From positions 1 through 64,000 of the forward strand of contig WJLW01000053.1 in NCBI GenBank assembly GCA_014728295.1: a DNA stretch of 64,000 nt, given 5' to 3'. A program made the translations under genes and the position numbers. The stretch is from Chitinivibrionales bacterium (GTDB lineage: Bacteria; Fibrobacterota; Chitinivibrionia; Chitinivibrionales; WJKA01). A model generated the notes under the pieces. The model was not told the origin of the DNA. It saw only the letters and a program-made list of their open reading frames with translations, and made no database searches. Below are positions 35,934-44,103 of this stretch, piece by piece (the first letter of the stretch is position 1; each line of letters begins with the position of its first letter).

Positions 35934-36263
35934 TCATGAAATTCGGTCTATTTTCGATGCCAGGATATAGTCGTTTTCGGATAGTCCCAGAATAGCATGC
36001 GTATGCAATGCAATCACCAGCCGCCCATACGACACCTGCATATCCGGATGATGCCCTTCGGCCTCGGCCAGCTCGGCGACCTGATTGACGAAGCGCATTG
36101 TCTCAGCGAAATCATTGAAGGTGAATTGCTTTGAAATGCAATGAATACCCTCACGGGATAATTCCCAGCCTTGAACCTCCCGCAGATAAGAGTCCTCTTC
36201 GCTGTTTGATAAGGGGGCAACTCCGCCCTCGCACGGTTTGCAATGCTGATTCGGCAAGTCCAT
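35934..36263 (-). CDS. Pterin-4a-carbinolamine dehydratase family protein
   Basis: A 109-residue protein matching PhhB/PCD, which dehydrates 4a-hydroxytetrahydropterin and is also found in many bacteria with roles in molybdopterin or folate metabolism. The active-site signature EGHHPD, with THAILGLSENDYILASKID at the C-terminus, is intact, and the N-terminal CKPCEGG pair is typical of this subgroup. The start at 36263 follows AGAAAGGCAC; a longer open frame extending upstream only shadows the next gene and crosses a terminator. It ends 23 bp before the thioredoxin-fold gene. Confidence 0.9.
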   Translation of the reverse strand: MDLPNQHCKPCEGGVAPLSNSEEDSYLREVQGWELSREGIHCISKQFTFNDFAETMRFVNQVAELAEAEGHHPDMQVSYGRLVIALHTHAILGLSENDYILASKIDRIS

Positions 36264-36321
36264 GATAGTGCCTTTCTGAAAGATTACAGAAACAAATAAA
36301 TCAGCAGATTTCATGCCAGTA

Positions 36322-36358
36322 GAAAAATAAAAAAGGGATTGCCGTGTCTGACAATCCC
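36322..36358 (-). terminator. Intrinsic terminator after the ferritin-like gene
   Basis: Read on the minus strand, GGGATTG (36358-36352) pairs perfectly with CAATCCC (36341-36335) across a 10-nt loop and is followed by TTTTTTATTTTT. It separates the ferritin-like genes upstream from the dehydratase gene. Confidence 0.8.
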
Positions 36359-36390
36359 CGCCGTAAAATGCGTTTTTTTTTATGCGACGT

Positions 36391-36879
36391 TTAATAGGAG
36401 TCGAAATGATTCCACTCGGCATTCTCGAGCCACGCTTTTGGTCTTCTGACAAATTCGAGCAGGCCCTCAATCGTTTTGGCATGACGCTTTTCATGATCGA
36501 TGATCGTCTGCAGCGTATTCTTATGTGCTGCTTCGGTGACGGTTTGCAATTGCCCGGTATACAGTTCGATACTGCGTTGCTCCAGGCCAAGGGCCTTGCG
36601 ATAGGCTTCTTCATAATCTTCCAACGTTGCGGGAAGCGCAAATTCGGCAGCCAGTTTTTCGAAGCCGGCCTTTGCATCCGCGAAATTCGATGTAATGTTT
36701 ACATCCGGTAATGTAGTGTTTTTTTGTAAAGCGTCAAACAGGTCGTAGTGCAACTGTTCTTCTTGTGCAAGAAAATCAAAGATGCCCGCAAGCGCCTTAT
36801 CAGGAGCCTTGGCGGAGAGTTCCTGAAAATACGCAACGCCTTGTTTTTCTATATTCTTGGCTACGTCAAAGTAATCCAT
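36391..36879 (-). CDS. Ferritin-like/rubrerythrin-related protein
   Basis: A 162-residue four-helix diiron-type protein. Helix motifs carrying likely ligands are QEEQLHYDLF and IDHEKRHAKTIEGLLEFV, and E residues in EDYEEAYRKALGLEQRSI. The C-terminal WLENAEWNHFDSY is typical of rubrerythrin-like proteins of anaerobes lacking the rubredoxin domain. The start at 36879 follows GAAAGGAT. It probably reduces peroxide or handles iron. It lies 63 bp after another ferritin-like gene and ends at an intrinsic terminator. Confidence 0.85.
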   Translation of the reverse strand: MDYFDVAKNIEKQGVAYFQELSAKAPDKALAGIFDFLAQEEQLHYDLFDALQKNTTLPDVNITSNFADAKAGFEKLAAEFALPATLEDYEEAYRKALGLEQRSIELYTGQLQTVTEAAHKNTLQTIIDHEKRHAKTIEGLLEFVRRPKAWLENAEWNHFDSY

Positions 36880-36942
36880 GCAAGATCCTTTCTTGAGATG
36901 AATGGTCTGTTGGAACATTACCGGCAAGCGCAATGTCGATTG

Positions 36943-37446
36943 CTATAATTCATCACCGCTCAGCGTTTTAACTTTGTCGGTGATAAATGAAACGTGCATA
37001 ATTTCTTCGCGGATGAGACGATCGATACGGGACTTTCCCATGGTTTCCGGCACAATATCCTTCATCGTCGAATACACGACGACCGAGTCTTTTTCAAATC
37101 GCAGCGCTAATTTCAAAATGTCAATCGGATTGTCACAATCCCTGACCAGCTTTTCCACATCGATTGATTGTACAAATACGTGGCTGTCGGCAGCGGCTTT
37201 AAGATATTTGAGGGTTTCCTGATCGGGATCAAACAACTCTGTCTTGCCGTCGTGTTCCGCCAAAGCGTTCTGTAATTCGGTGAACAACGTAATGTGGGTG
37301 TTCTCCCAGGCGGCAAGCTCTGAAAACAGCTTTTGCGCATCCTCATCATCACTGAGAAGGCAGGCGGTATCGTAAAATTTTTTGCCGTTTTCTTCTATGC
37401 CGATACCGATTTGATAGATTTCATGGGCGTTATAAGCCAGCGCCAT
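36943..37446 (-). CDS. Ferritin-like family protein
   Basis: A 167-residue helical protein related to rubrerythrin/ferritin-like domains. It opens YNAHEIYQIGIGIEENGKKF, typical of the family, and has WENTHITLF and IREEIMHVSFI, which carry likely E-x2-H type ligands. No rubredoxin domain is present. It differs from the following gene product, so this is not a recent duplication. Probably contributes to peroxide or iron handling with its neighbours. Confidence 0.8.
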   Translation of the reverse strand: MALAYNAHEIYQIGIGIEENGKKFYDTACLLSDDEDAQKLFSELAAWENTHITLFTELQNALAEHDGKTELFDPDQETLKYLKAAADSHVFVQSIDVEKLVRDCDNPIDILKLALRFEKDSVVVYSTMKDIVPETMGKSRIDRLIREEIMHVSFITDKVKTLSGDEL

Positions 37447-37642
37447 TGCATACTCCGGGTCAAATGCGTAGGAACAACATTCGGAGTTGGTACAAACTCT
37501 CGCGGCATCTAAAATAACATTTGGATATACGATGTATCTGCGAATTCAACGGGTACCCGGGCGCCGCCGCAATAACAGGCCTGCACCGTCTCTTGATATG
37601 TGCAGCTCATCCTGAAATCCTGCGCACTCATCGTTTCTTGAA

Positions 37643-37936
37643 TTAAGCTATTTTCGCATGCCCGAAATCTGAGCCGTTTGCTTTCCGCCCGTGCAAATTT
37701 TGTGTAGCTACGCTCTCATACATCTCCTGCGATTCGCCATCCCAGAGTCCGCGATTTATGTGATTGCGGATCTCATGCTCGGCAACTTCCTTGATTTTGT
37801 AGGCGCAATCCCGCAGAATGCCATACACTACCCCACAACCATCATCTTCGCGTTGAATATCCCCCTTGTCGGCCAAAAACATGAGCATCCGGGAATACTC
37901 AATTGACTTGAGCAGGTTTTTGTTGCATGATTTCAT
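37643..37936 (-). CDS. Conserved-looking hypothetical protein, 97 residues
   Basis: A small cytoplasmic protein with no signal or membrane segment. A strong GAGGAG lies 7 nt before the ATG, which supports a real gene. The sequence is mostly helical and charged (ADKGDIQREDDGCGVVYGI, DCAYKIKEVAEHEIRNH) with three cysteines. I do not recognise the family. It is 196 bp upstream of the ferritin-like genes on the same strand. Confidence 0.65.
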   Translation of the reverse strand: MKSCNKNLLKSIEYSRMLMFLADKGDIQREDDGCGVVYGILRDCAYKIKEVAEHEIRNHINRGLWDGESQEMYESVATQNLHGRKANGSDFGHAKIA

Positions 37937-38248
37937 AATATGCTCCTCGCGTGATTACCACGAGCACTTAGACGCATTTGCTGAAAAAAGCAGTAATCAT
38001 GCCAGACTATGACCTTGCACATGTGCTGCAAATTAAGCCTTTAAATTGGCGTCTGTCTACTTATACAATCGTGTTGCAGGACACAATCAGCCGCTGCGGG
38101 TTGTAAGGGCTCAAAAAAATCGGTTATATTTACAAAGCTGTTGACGGAGCCTGCACACAAAGACTTTCCGATCTCTACTTATATGCTTGCGCCGGCACGA
38201 ACAGCAATGCCTCCCCTCAGTAAAAGCGCCAAGCATGGCGTAATATCA
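37937..38248. other. Divergent intergenic region
   Basis: The 312 bp between a small hypothetical gene and the DHH gene contain the promoter at 38101-38130 and nothing else that I can support. The DHH reading frame is open through much of it, but without a ribosome site. Confidence 0.45.
38101..38130 (+). promoter_or_regulatory. Predicted sigma70-like promoter of the DHH phosphoesterase gene
   Basis: TTGTAA (38101-38106) and TATATT (38125-38130) are separated by 18 bp. Transcription would begin near 38137, leaving a leader of about 110 nt to the preferred start. Confidence 0.5.
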
Positions 38249-39283
38249 ATGCGCGGCAACAGAAACATGGAACCAAGAAACTATAAACAAATTTACAAGC
38301 AATTCCGCCGGCAGATATTAACTGCACAGTCGGCGCTCATAGTCGCCCATGACTACCCCGATCCCGATTGTATTGCATCTGCACTGGGAATAAAACGTTT
38401 GCTCGATCACTGGGGCATAGAAAAATCCACCATTTGTTACGGCGGCTTTGTCGGCAGGTCTGAAAACCAGGCCATGATGCGGCTTTTGAATATAAAGGCC
38501 AAGCCCTACTTTCTGGTTGACCGGCACGAATACGAGCGCATCATTCTGGTTGACGCGTATCCGGGCAACGGCAACGTATCCTTGCCAAAAAATCTGCTCA
38601 TAGATGCTGTTATCGACCATCATCCCCGCAATGAAGACACGCACATGGTTCACTTCTGCGACATACGGCAGAATGTCGGTGCAACGTCAACTATTGTTAC
38701 CGAATACCTGCTGCAGGCGCGCTGCCCGATTGACGCCCCGCTGGCAACGGCGCTTTTTTACGGCATCAAAACCGATACCCACAGCATGGGACACCACGCC
38801 TCCAGTGAAGATTTGCAATATTACAAATTTTTATTTGACGTAGTAGATCATAAGCTGTTGTATCAGATAGGGCACCCCGGACGTGAAAAAGAGTATTTCC
38901 GCATCCTGCACAACTCAGTTGAATCACTGGTATACGTCAACCAGGTCGGCTTTGCGCATATGGGAAGAGTTTCCTCCCCCGACTACATCGCCGAAATCGC
39001 CGACCTGTTCTTCCGCATGCCCGAGCTGGAATGGATGGTAACGTCGGGATTTTTCAACGGCCACCTGTTTTATTCGGTGCGCTCGAAAAACAGCGCTGAT
39101 TCGGGCGAGATTGCCGAGTACCTGGCCGAAAAGCTGCACGGCAGCGGTGGCGGGCACGATCGCATGGCTGCCGGGCGCGTCAAGCTGGATGATGCCGGAG
39201 AGGAAAAGTTGCTTGACGCTTTCAAAAGCGCTCTTACCGGGTATTTCAACATATCGCTCGATCAGGGCGATAAAATCATATAA
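38249..39283 (+). CDS. DHH/DHHA1 family phosphoesterase (NrnA/RecJ-like)
   Basis: A protein of about 344 residues in the DHH superfamily, which cleaves oligoribonucleotides, pAp or cyclic dinucleotides with manganese. The catalytic motifs are AHDYPDPDCIAS, DAYPG, the name-giving DHHPRN and, in the C-terminal DHHA1 domain, GSGGGHDRMAAGRV. The start is uncertain: ATG codons at 38183, 38207, 38249 and 38267 are all in frame and none has a clear ribosome site; 38249 was chosen on domain position. It resembles NrnA more than RecJ by size. It is followed 30 bp later by the 6-phosphogluconolactonase gene. Confidence 0.87.
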   Translation: MRGNRNMEPRNYKQIYKQFRRQILTAQSALIVAHDYPDPDCIASALGIKRLLDHWGIEKSTICYGGFVGRSENQAMMRLLNIKAKPYFLVDRHEYERIILVDAYPGNGNVSLPKNLLIDAVIDHHPRNEDTHMVHFCDIRQNVGATSTIVTEYLLQARCPIDAPLATALFYGIKTDTHSMGHHASSEDLQYYKFLFDVVDHKLLYQIGHPGREKEYFRILHNSVESLVYVNQVGFAHMGRVSSPDYIAEIADLFFRMPELEWMVTSGFFNGHLFYSVRSKNSADSGEIAEYLAEKLHGSGGGHDRMAAGRVKLDDAGEEKLLDAFKSALTGYFNISLDQGDKII

Positions 39284-39313
39284 GCATTCACCTACACCCA
39301 GCGGACGCAATGA

Positions 39314-39988
39314 ATGGATTCGGTAATTGCACTTAATTCGATATCGAACGTGACGGTGCACCATGCAGATTCACTTACCGGAGTTGGCCGTATAATCGCC
39401 CCACTGCTGGCCGGCGGATCAATTGCGGTTTCCGGCGGCAGCACGTATGCGCAACTCTTTAAACTTTGGCGCGATATGAAAGTTTCATGTACCAATGCAT
39501 CTTTTTATCCCGTCGACGAACGCATGGTTGCGTTTGATGATGAGCAAAGTAACTGGGGTACCGCCTGGCGATTATTTCTGGCTCCAATGCACAAAGAAGA
39601 AGACAAGCATCACTTCGCCGTTGACGCATCGGAATACGCGCGTCTGCTCAAATCCAATCTTGGTGAGCCGGCGCCGATATTCGATCTTATTTTGCTGGGT
39701 GTGGGCGATGACGGCCATACGGCAAGCCTTTTCCCGGTCGGCGAGTATCTTGACGACATGGAATCAATTGCACTGCAGACGCTCAGCCCCAAACCACCAC
39801 CGAACCGTATTACCATCGGACCAAGAGTTATCGCAGCAGCGAAAAAGGTAATTACCCTGCTCTTCGGCTCCGGTAAAAAAGAGATATTTCAGCGTATCCT
39901 TGCCAAGGACACAGCTTTGCCGATTGTAAAGGTGCTGGGCATGCGGCAGGATTCACTGCTATATGTCGAGCGCGCTTTGACCGAATGA
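39314..39988 (+). CDS. pgl: 6-phosphogluconolactonase
   Basis: A 224-residue enzyme of the oxidative pentose phosphate pathway hydrolysing 6-phosphogluconolactone. The signature GVGDDGHTASLFP is intact, with SGGSTYAQLF and FYPVDERMV also typical of the NagB/Pgl fold. Other pathway genes are not adjacent. No strong ribosome site is visible. It ends at a strong bidirectional terminator. Confidence 0.93.
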   Translation: MDSVIALNSISNVTVHHADSLTGVGRIIAPLLAGGSIAVSGGSTYAQLFKLWRDMKVSCTNASFYPVDERMVAFDDEQSNWGTAWRLFLAPMHKEEDKHHFAVDASEYARLLKSNLGEPAPIFDLILLGVGDDGHTASLFPVGEYLDDMESIALQTLSPKPPPNRITIGPRVIAAAKKVITLLFGSGKKEIFQRILAKDTALPIVKVLGMRQDSLLYVERALTE

Positions 39989-40020
39989 AAAAAAGGAGCG
40001 GAATTACTCCCGCTCCTTTA
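39984..40020. terminator. Bidirectional intrinsic terminator
   Basis: AAAGGAGCGG (39992-40001) and CCGCTCCTTT (40010-40019) form a perfect 10-bp stem with an 8-nt loop between convergent genes. On the minus strand it is followed by a run of eight T residues; on the plus strand the T-run is part of the stem. Confidence 0.85.
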
Positions 40021-40059
40021 CCCCGGAGACACTATGAGCACGCATAAAGCGCTAAAAAG

Positions 40060-40530
40060 CTAATTGTGATACGAAACTAGTCTGATTCCGGATGCCCTCT
40101 TGTTTTCATTTTTCTTGTTGGTCCGTACCGGCTCAGGTGCAGCGACCTCTTCGATCTTGTGGATCCCCTGCGACCAGGCTTCCAGTGAGCGGTCTGCTGA
40201 ACTGACGACATGAAAGGGTATCTGTTCGTCTCGACCGGAATTGTGTTGACGCACCGACCTCACAACGGGCTGATTAATTACACCAATCACATAGTATTTA
40301 TTGCCGGTGGTCGTTTCGATGATCTGAAATACCACCAAAAGTTGCACTGCTTCCACGGCATTGGACTGGCCTGTTGAATTTCCTCGCAAATAGAATGCCG
40401 TAGAAAACCCGCCACCATCGCAGGCTTGAATACGGGCAGGTATCACGATGAGCGATAAAGCGAAAGCAAAAGCCACCTTTGCCGCATGGCGTCTGATCGG
40501 GGATTTCTGCTCCAGATATCTACGATTCAT
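40060..40530 (-). CDS. Putative exported protein, unknown function
   Basis: A 156-residue protein with a basic N-terminus and a hydrophobic segment (KVAFAFALSLIVIPARIQA, about 18-36) consistent with a signal peptide cleaved before CDGGG. The mature part has a hydrophobic strand region (VQLLVVFQIIE, YYVIGVINQPVV) and a basic C-terminus. The start at 40530 follows GGGAGG. No family recognised. It has its own terminator downstream. Confidence 0.65.
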   Translation of the reverse strand: MNRRYLEQKSPIRRHAAKVAFAFALSLIVIPARIQACDGGGFSTAFYLRGNSTGQSNAVEAVQLLVVFQIIETTTGNKYYVIGVINQPVVRSVRQHNSGRDEQIPFHVVSSADRSLEAWSQGIHKIEEVAAPEPVRTNKKNENKRASGIRLVSYHN

Positions 40531-40857
40531 CGACACCTCCCTTCCTTTCGAAGTTCAGTCTTAATCCGTTGCAATAACCATGCCTCACGGTACGAGCAGT
40601 CAATTTTCGCATGCGGGCGCCACATTGCGGACCGGGAATTTAAAAAATCATCTCACACTGCAAATTTAGAGTCAAAACAGCAATTCCCTCGAAAAGCAAA
40701 TCTGCCATCCTGCCGAAAAACGAACATCAATAACGTGACACCCCGAGACACAGTGCTGTATTGCTGGACATTCCGCGCTGCGTGAATTAAGGCCCCATCG
40801 GCCACCACGTATATTATATGGAAATATGCTCTGCAGCATTTCGAAGGCGGTCTTTCG
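40531..40857. other. Divergent intergenic region
   Basis: The 327 bp between divergent genes show no convincing promoter, hairpin or gene. Open frames here are fragmentary. Confidence 0.4.
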
Positions 40858-41262
40858 ATGGCACAAGGCACCATGAATACGGTTGCGATCAGTATCGGCT
40901 CGAATATTGAACCCGATGCAAATGTCAAACGGGCATGTGATCTGTTGTCGCACTATTGTGAAGTGGTGAAAACCTCCGCCTTTGTCACGACCAAACCGAT
41001 TGGCTATGCAAACCAGCCCGATTTTGTCAACGGCGCCGTTCTGGTTAAGACAAGCAGGTCGCCGGAAAATTTGACATCCTTGCTGCACGCGCTTGAACGT
41101 AAGCTGGGGCGCACACGAACGACCAATAAGTTCGGTCCACGTACCATTGATCTCGATATCCTGGCCTGGAACGGAATGATTGTAGATCGTGATTACTACT
41201 CGAGAGGTTTTCTCATAAACGCACTGCAGGAGATCTGGCCCGAACTCAACAGTCATGGTTAA
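40858..41262 (+). CDS. folK: 2-amino-4-hydroxy-6-hydroxymethyldihydropteridine pyrophosphokinase
   Basis: A 134-residue HPPK of folate synthesis that transfers pyrophosphate from ATP to 6-hydroxymethyl-7,8-dihydropterin. ISIGSNIEP, TKPIGYANQPDFVNGA and GPRTIDLDILAWNG are diagnostic. It is slightly shorter than the usual 155-160 residues. Two starts are possible (40858 and 40873). It begins a run of same-strand genes through 50505, although the next gene is functionally unrelated. Confidence 0.93.
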   Translation: MAQGTMNTVAISIGSNIEPDANVKRACDLLSHYCEVVKTSAFVTTKPIGYANQPDFVNGAVLVKTSRSPENLTSLLHALERKLGRTRTTNKFGPRTIDLDILAWNGMIVDRDYYSRGFLINALQEIWPELNSHG

Positions 41263-41291
41263 ATATCCCCAACCCGCATCGAGAGGAGCAG

Positions 41292-42143
41292 ATGGTGAAT
41301 GAAACAGCCCCCCGAGCGCCAGCTTCATTTGTCCGGAGGATGCGCCTGAAAAAAATGCCGGCGCCGGTAATGATCGTCGTTATCCTGTTGCACCTATGCG
41401 CAGCCGAAAATAAAATCGGGGTGGTGACGCTCAGCGCCGGTTCCTGGATGTCGATTGGCGCCGGCGATAAAGATGGATCGTCGATTTATCTTAACACCTT
41501 ACGAACCGATGTTTACGCAACCGTATTTGGACTGAATCTGTATACCGGTGTTCCTCTCTCCTATAATATCCAGACAACAAAAGGCTCGGCGGCTGACAGC
41601 AAAATCACCCTGGGCTCCGGCAGCTTTTACGTGGCCAAAAAATTTGGGATTCTCGAACCCAGACTCGGCATGGTTATTCCCCTCTTCGAGAACCGCAGAT
41701 ATGGCGTCTGGGTAGATCTGGGTAATGTCATGCTCAAGGCAGGACTTGGACTCAACTCAACTATTCGTGATGAAGACAAACTGCGCTTTTCCGCCGAGGT
41801 TGAAGCAAATATCGCGATTACGGATACCTCGTTTAATTCCGGTTGGGCCTTTCCGGGTACTTTTTCGATCGTGCCGATTGTCAAAGCCGGTTACCGTCCG
41901 GTTCAGAAGGCAAAGCTGGGCGGTGAGCTGTTGCTCTCTTACAAGCAGGGCAAGTACACCTGGGGAAAAGAATACGGCTATAGCGTGGTTCCCAATCTCT
42001 TTGGCGAATATTTTCTGACGCCACGCTGGTTCATCGGCGCCAAGGCCGGTGTCGGTCCCGGGTATAAGGGCGACACATTCGAAACAATGCGGTTGTCAGG
42101 CTACAATGTCAACCTGGGAATCAGCCTCAATGTATACCCATAG
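41292..42143 (+). CDS. Putative outer-membrane beta-barrel protein
   Basis: A 283-residue exported protein. A basic segment is followed by PAPVMIVVILLHLCAAENK, a probable signal peptide (cleavage about residue 38). The mature part alternates hydrophobic and polar residues with many Gly and aromatic positions (KLGGELLLSYKQGKYTWG, GYNVNLGISLNVYP), ending in a strand typical of barrels. GAGAGGAG precedes the ATG. It sits immediately before the YdjY-like gene, 12 bp away. Family not recognised. Confidence 0.65.
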   Translation: MVNETAPRAPASFVRRMRLKKMPAPVMIVVILLHLCAAENKIGVVTLSAGSWMSIGAGDKDGSSIYLNTLRTDVYATVFGLNLYTGVPLSYNIQTTKGSAADSKITLGSGSFYVAKKFGILEPRLGMVIPLFENRRYGVWVDLGNVMLKAGLGLNSTIRDEDKLRFSAEVEANIAITDTSFNSGWAFPGTFSIVPIVKAGYRPVQKAKLGGELLLSYKQGKYTWGKEYGYSVVPNLFGEYFLTPRWFIGAKAGVGPGYKGDTFETMRLSGYNVNLGISLNVYP

Positions 42144-42154
42144 GAGCGAAAGCG

Positions 42155-43327
42155 ATGCGAAACGTGCTGATCCTGCTCTGTCTGTTGATGGTGACATCGC
42201 CATTTGCCGGCAAGCGGCTTATCTACGAAAATCTCTTTGACACGCCGGAGTACGGCGGCGAGCAGATTCTGGGCGAAAGCACTCTCGGCAATTCTGGCCT
42301 AAATATGGAACCCGATTCCCGCATCCGCATGCCCATTCCGCAGGCGTATGAAATCAAAAATGGTGTTATCGAAATTACGATCTCCCCACCCGCACTCAAC
42401 AAAATGGAGTTGCCTACGCTCTCCTCGCACGACGAGTGTCACTGTGCATTCAAAGTATGCATGGGGCGCGTCGTGGCAGAGCTTTCAGACAGATGGGTTA
42501 AAATCACGCTGCTCAACAAAACGCAAGACGCTGTTGTCAACACCTTCGGCATGCGCAGGCTGAATATGACGCCGGACGGCACCGAAATGAAAGTCACTAT
42601 CCATGTCGAGGACCAAAATGCCGTCATCAAAGTCAACGGCATGGAAATGCTCGCAGCGCGCGTGCATGGCTATAATTTCCATAAAATTGACTTTTGCACA
42701 TACAAACACGCATTCACGCTGTCCTCCTTCACCCTTTCAGCCATCTACAAAGACACCATCATTATAGACAAAACGAATAGGCGCATCGACCTTGCCGCAC
42801 AATACTGGCCGTCTCACTTCAACAAGGGTGGCGGCCTGAAGAATCACTTCTACATCGTTTCGCAGCGCGGCAAAGCAAGCGTACTCGGGCTATTCACCGT
42901 GCATACCACTGTCGAAAACGTGTATCAGGCACTGCGCACAATCGGCGCCACACCGGGGAACAATATCCCCCCCGAAGCCTGGACACAACGGACGAACAAA
43001 ACGTCAACGGCGCCGGCTGTTCGGGCAAATGGCGACAGCATGGGCGTCGAAATTGTATTTGGCGGCAGAGAATTTGCGGTAAAAGAGCTGCTTTCGGACA
43101 CGCACGGAAAAGGTTTTGACTTCCGTTTCAGTGGCGGGTTACAGCATGTACAGCAGTGGGAGACGGGTGCAATCGTCAGCCTGCAGAGCAGTCCAGGCAG
43201 CATTATCGGTAATCGTTCCTATACCATTAGCAACTTAGTCACTGAGAAATCGACATTCGAAGTAAAGGAAAAAGTCCCCTTTGTTGACGGGGATGAGGTC
43301 ATTGTCAGACTCTCATTACCAAAATAA
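42155..43327 (+). CDS. Exported protein with C-terminal YdjY-like domain
   Basis: A 390-residue secreted protein (signal MRNVLILLCLLMVTSPFAG). Residues about 25-195 are a lectin-like beta domain without clear family. Residues about 225-365 match the YdjY-type domain pattern (HFYIVSQRGKASVLGLF, ENVYQALRTIGATPGNN, FRFSGGLQHVQQWETG). YdjY is of unknown function but is found near ferredoxin-linked and aldehyde oxidoreductase genes. AGGAGCG precedes the ATG. Part of an operon with the beta-barrel and DUF547 genes. Confidence 0.65.
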   Translation: MRNVLILLCLLMVTSPFAGKRLIYENLFDTPEYGGEQILGESTLGNSGLNMEPDSRIRMPIPQAYEIKNGVIEITISPPALNKMELPTLSSHDECHCAFKVCMGRVVAELSDRWVKITLLNKTQDAVVNTFGMRRLNMTPDGTEMKVTIHVEDQNAVIKVNGMEMLAARVHGYNFHKIDFCTYKHAFTLSSFTLSAIYKDTIIIDKTNRRIDLAAQYWPSHFNKGGGLKNHFYIVSQRGKASVLGLFTVHTTVENVYQALRTIGATPGNNIPPEAWTQRTNKTSTAPAVRANGDSMGVEIVFGGREFAVKELLSDTHGKGFDFRFSGGLQHVQQWETGAIVSLQSSPGSIIGNRSYTISNLVTEKSTFEVKEKVPFVDGDEVIVRLSLPK

Positions 43328-43347
43328 ACACCTTTAAAGGAGGAACA

Positions 43348-44067
43348 ATGTTGACAAAAAGCATTCTCGCTATGCTCGCGGCAATAGCATCGCTGGCAGC
43401 ATTTGACCATTCGTACACGAAATTCGATGCACTGCTGAAAAGCCACGTCTGCCAGGACGGCGTTGATTACGATGCTGTAAAGCAGGATCCAGACTTTAAA
43501 GACGTCCACAAAAGACTCAGCGGGCTCACCGCAGACCAGTATGATGCATTTACCGACAAACAGAAAATCGCCTACCTCATTAACGTTTACAATTTCTACA
43601 CCCTCAAGCTCATCATCGACAATCAGCCGCTCAAAAAGGGCATCCGCGACATCAAAAATCCGTGGGACCGCACGTTTGTGCCGTTCAAAGGCAACGAGGT
43701 TTCACTGGATCACCTCGAACATGACGTTTTACGCAAGAATTTCAATGAACCCCGTATCCACTTTGCCGTCGTGTGCGCGTCACAAAGCTGTCCCGAGCTA
43801 CAGGATTTCGCCTTTACACCCGACAAGCTGGACGACCAGCTCGATGCTGCCGCACAAGAGTTTCTCAGAGATACCAGCCGCAATGTCATCACGGATAAAA
43901 AGATGGAACTTTCGAAAATTTTTGAATGGTACGGCAAAGATTTCAAGGAGCGCTACGGATCGTATACCGACTATATCCAGACAACCCTGGGACTGGAAGG
44001 CAAATACAACGTCAGTTTTTTAGAGTACGACTGGTCACTCAACGACGCCTCATGCGGCGAGAAGTAA
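43348..44067 (+). CDS. DUF547 family protein
   Basis: A 239-residue exported protein (signal up to about residue 18). It has the characteristic DUF547 core: KIAYLINVYNFYTLKLI, NPWDRTFVPF, LDHLEHDVLR, DPRIHF-like NEPRIHFAVVCASQSCP and the C-terminal IFEWYGKDF. This family has a papain-like fold related to transglutaminases but unknown activity. In other bacteria DUF547 genes often sit beside the TIGR04282/TIGR04283 glycosyltransferase pair, as here. A strong AAAGGAGG precedes the ATG. Confidence 0.88.
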   Translation: MLTKSILAMLAAIASLAAFDHSYTKFDALLKSHVCQDGVDYDAVKQDPDFKDVHKRLSGLTADQYDAFTDKQKIAYLINVYNFYTLKLIIDNQPLKKGIRDIKNPWDRTFVPFKGNEVSLDHLEHDVLRKNFNEPRIHFAVVCASQSCPELQDFAFTPDKLDDQLDAAAQEFLRDTSRNVITDKKMELSKIFEWYGKDFKERYGSYTDYIQTTLGLEGKYNVSFLEYDWSLNDASCGEK

Positions 44068-44103
44068 TTGATTGCCTGAGCACAGCATCCCGAATGCCGG
44101 TGC

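Noticed and set aside
36264-36677. Upstream extension of the pterin dehydratase frame
   Set aside because: It runs antisense-free but through the intrinsic terminator and in another frame of the ferritin-like gene; the ATG at 36263 has its own ribosome site and matches the family N-terminus.
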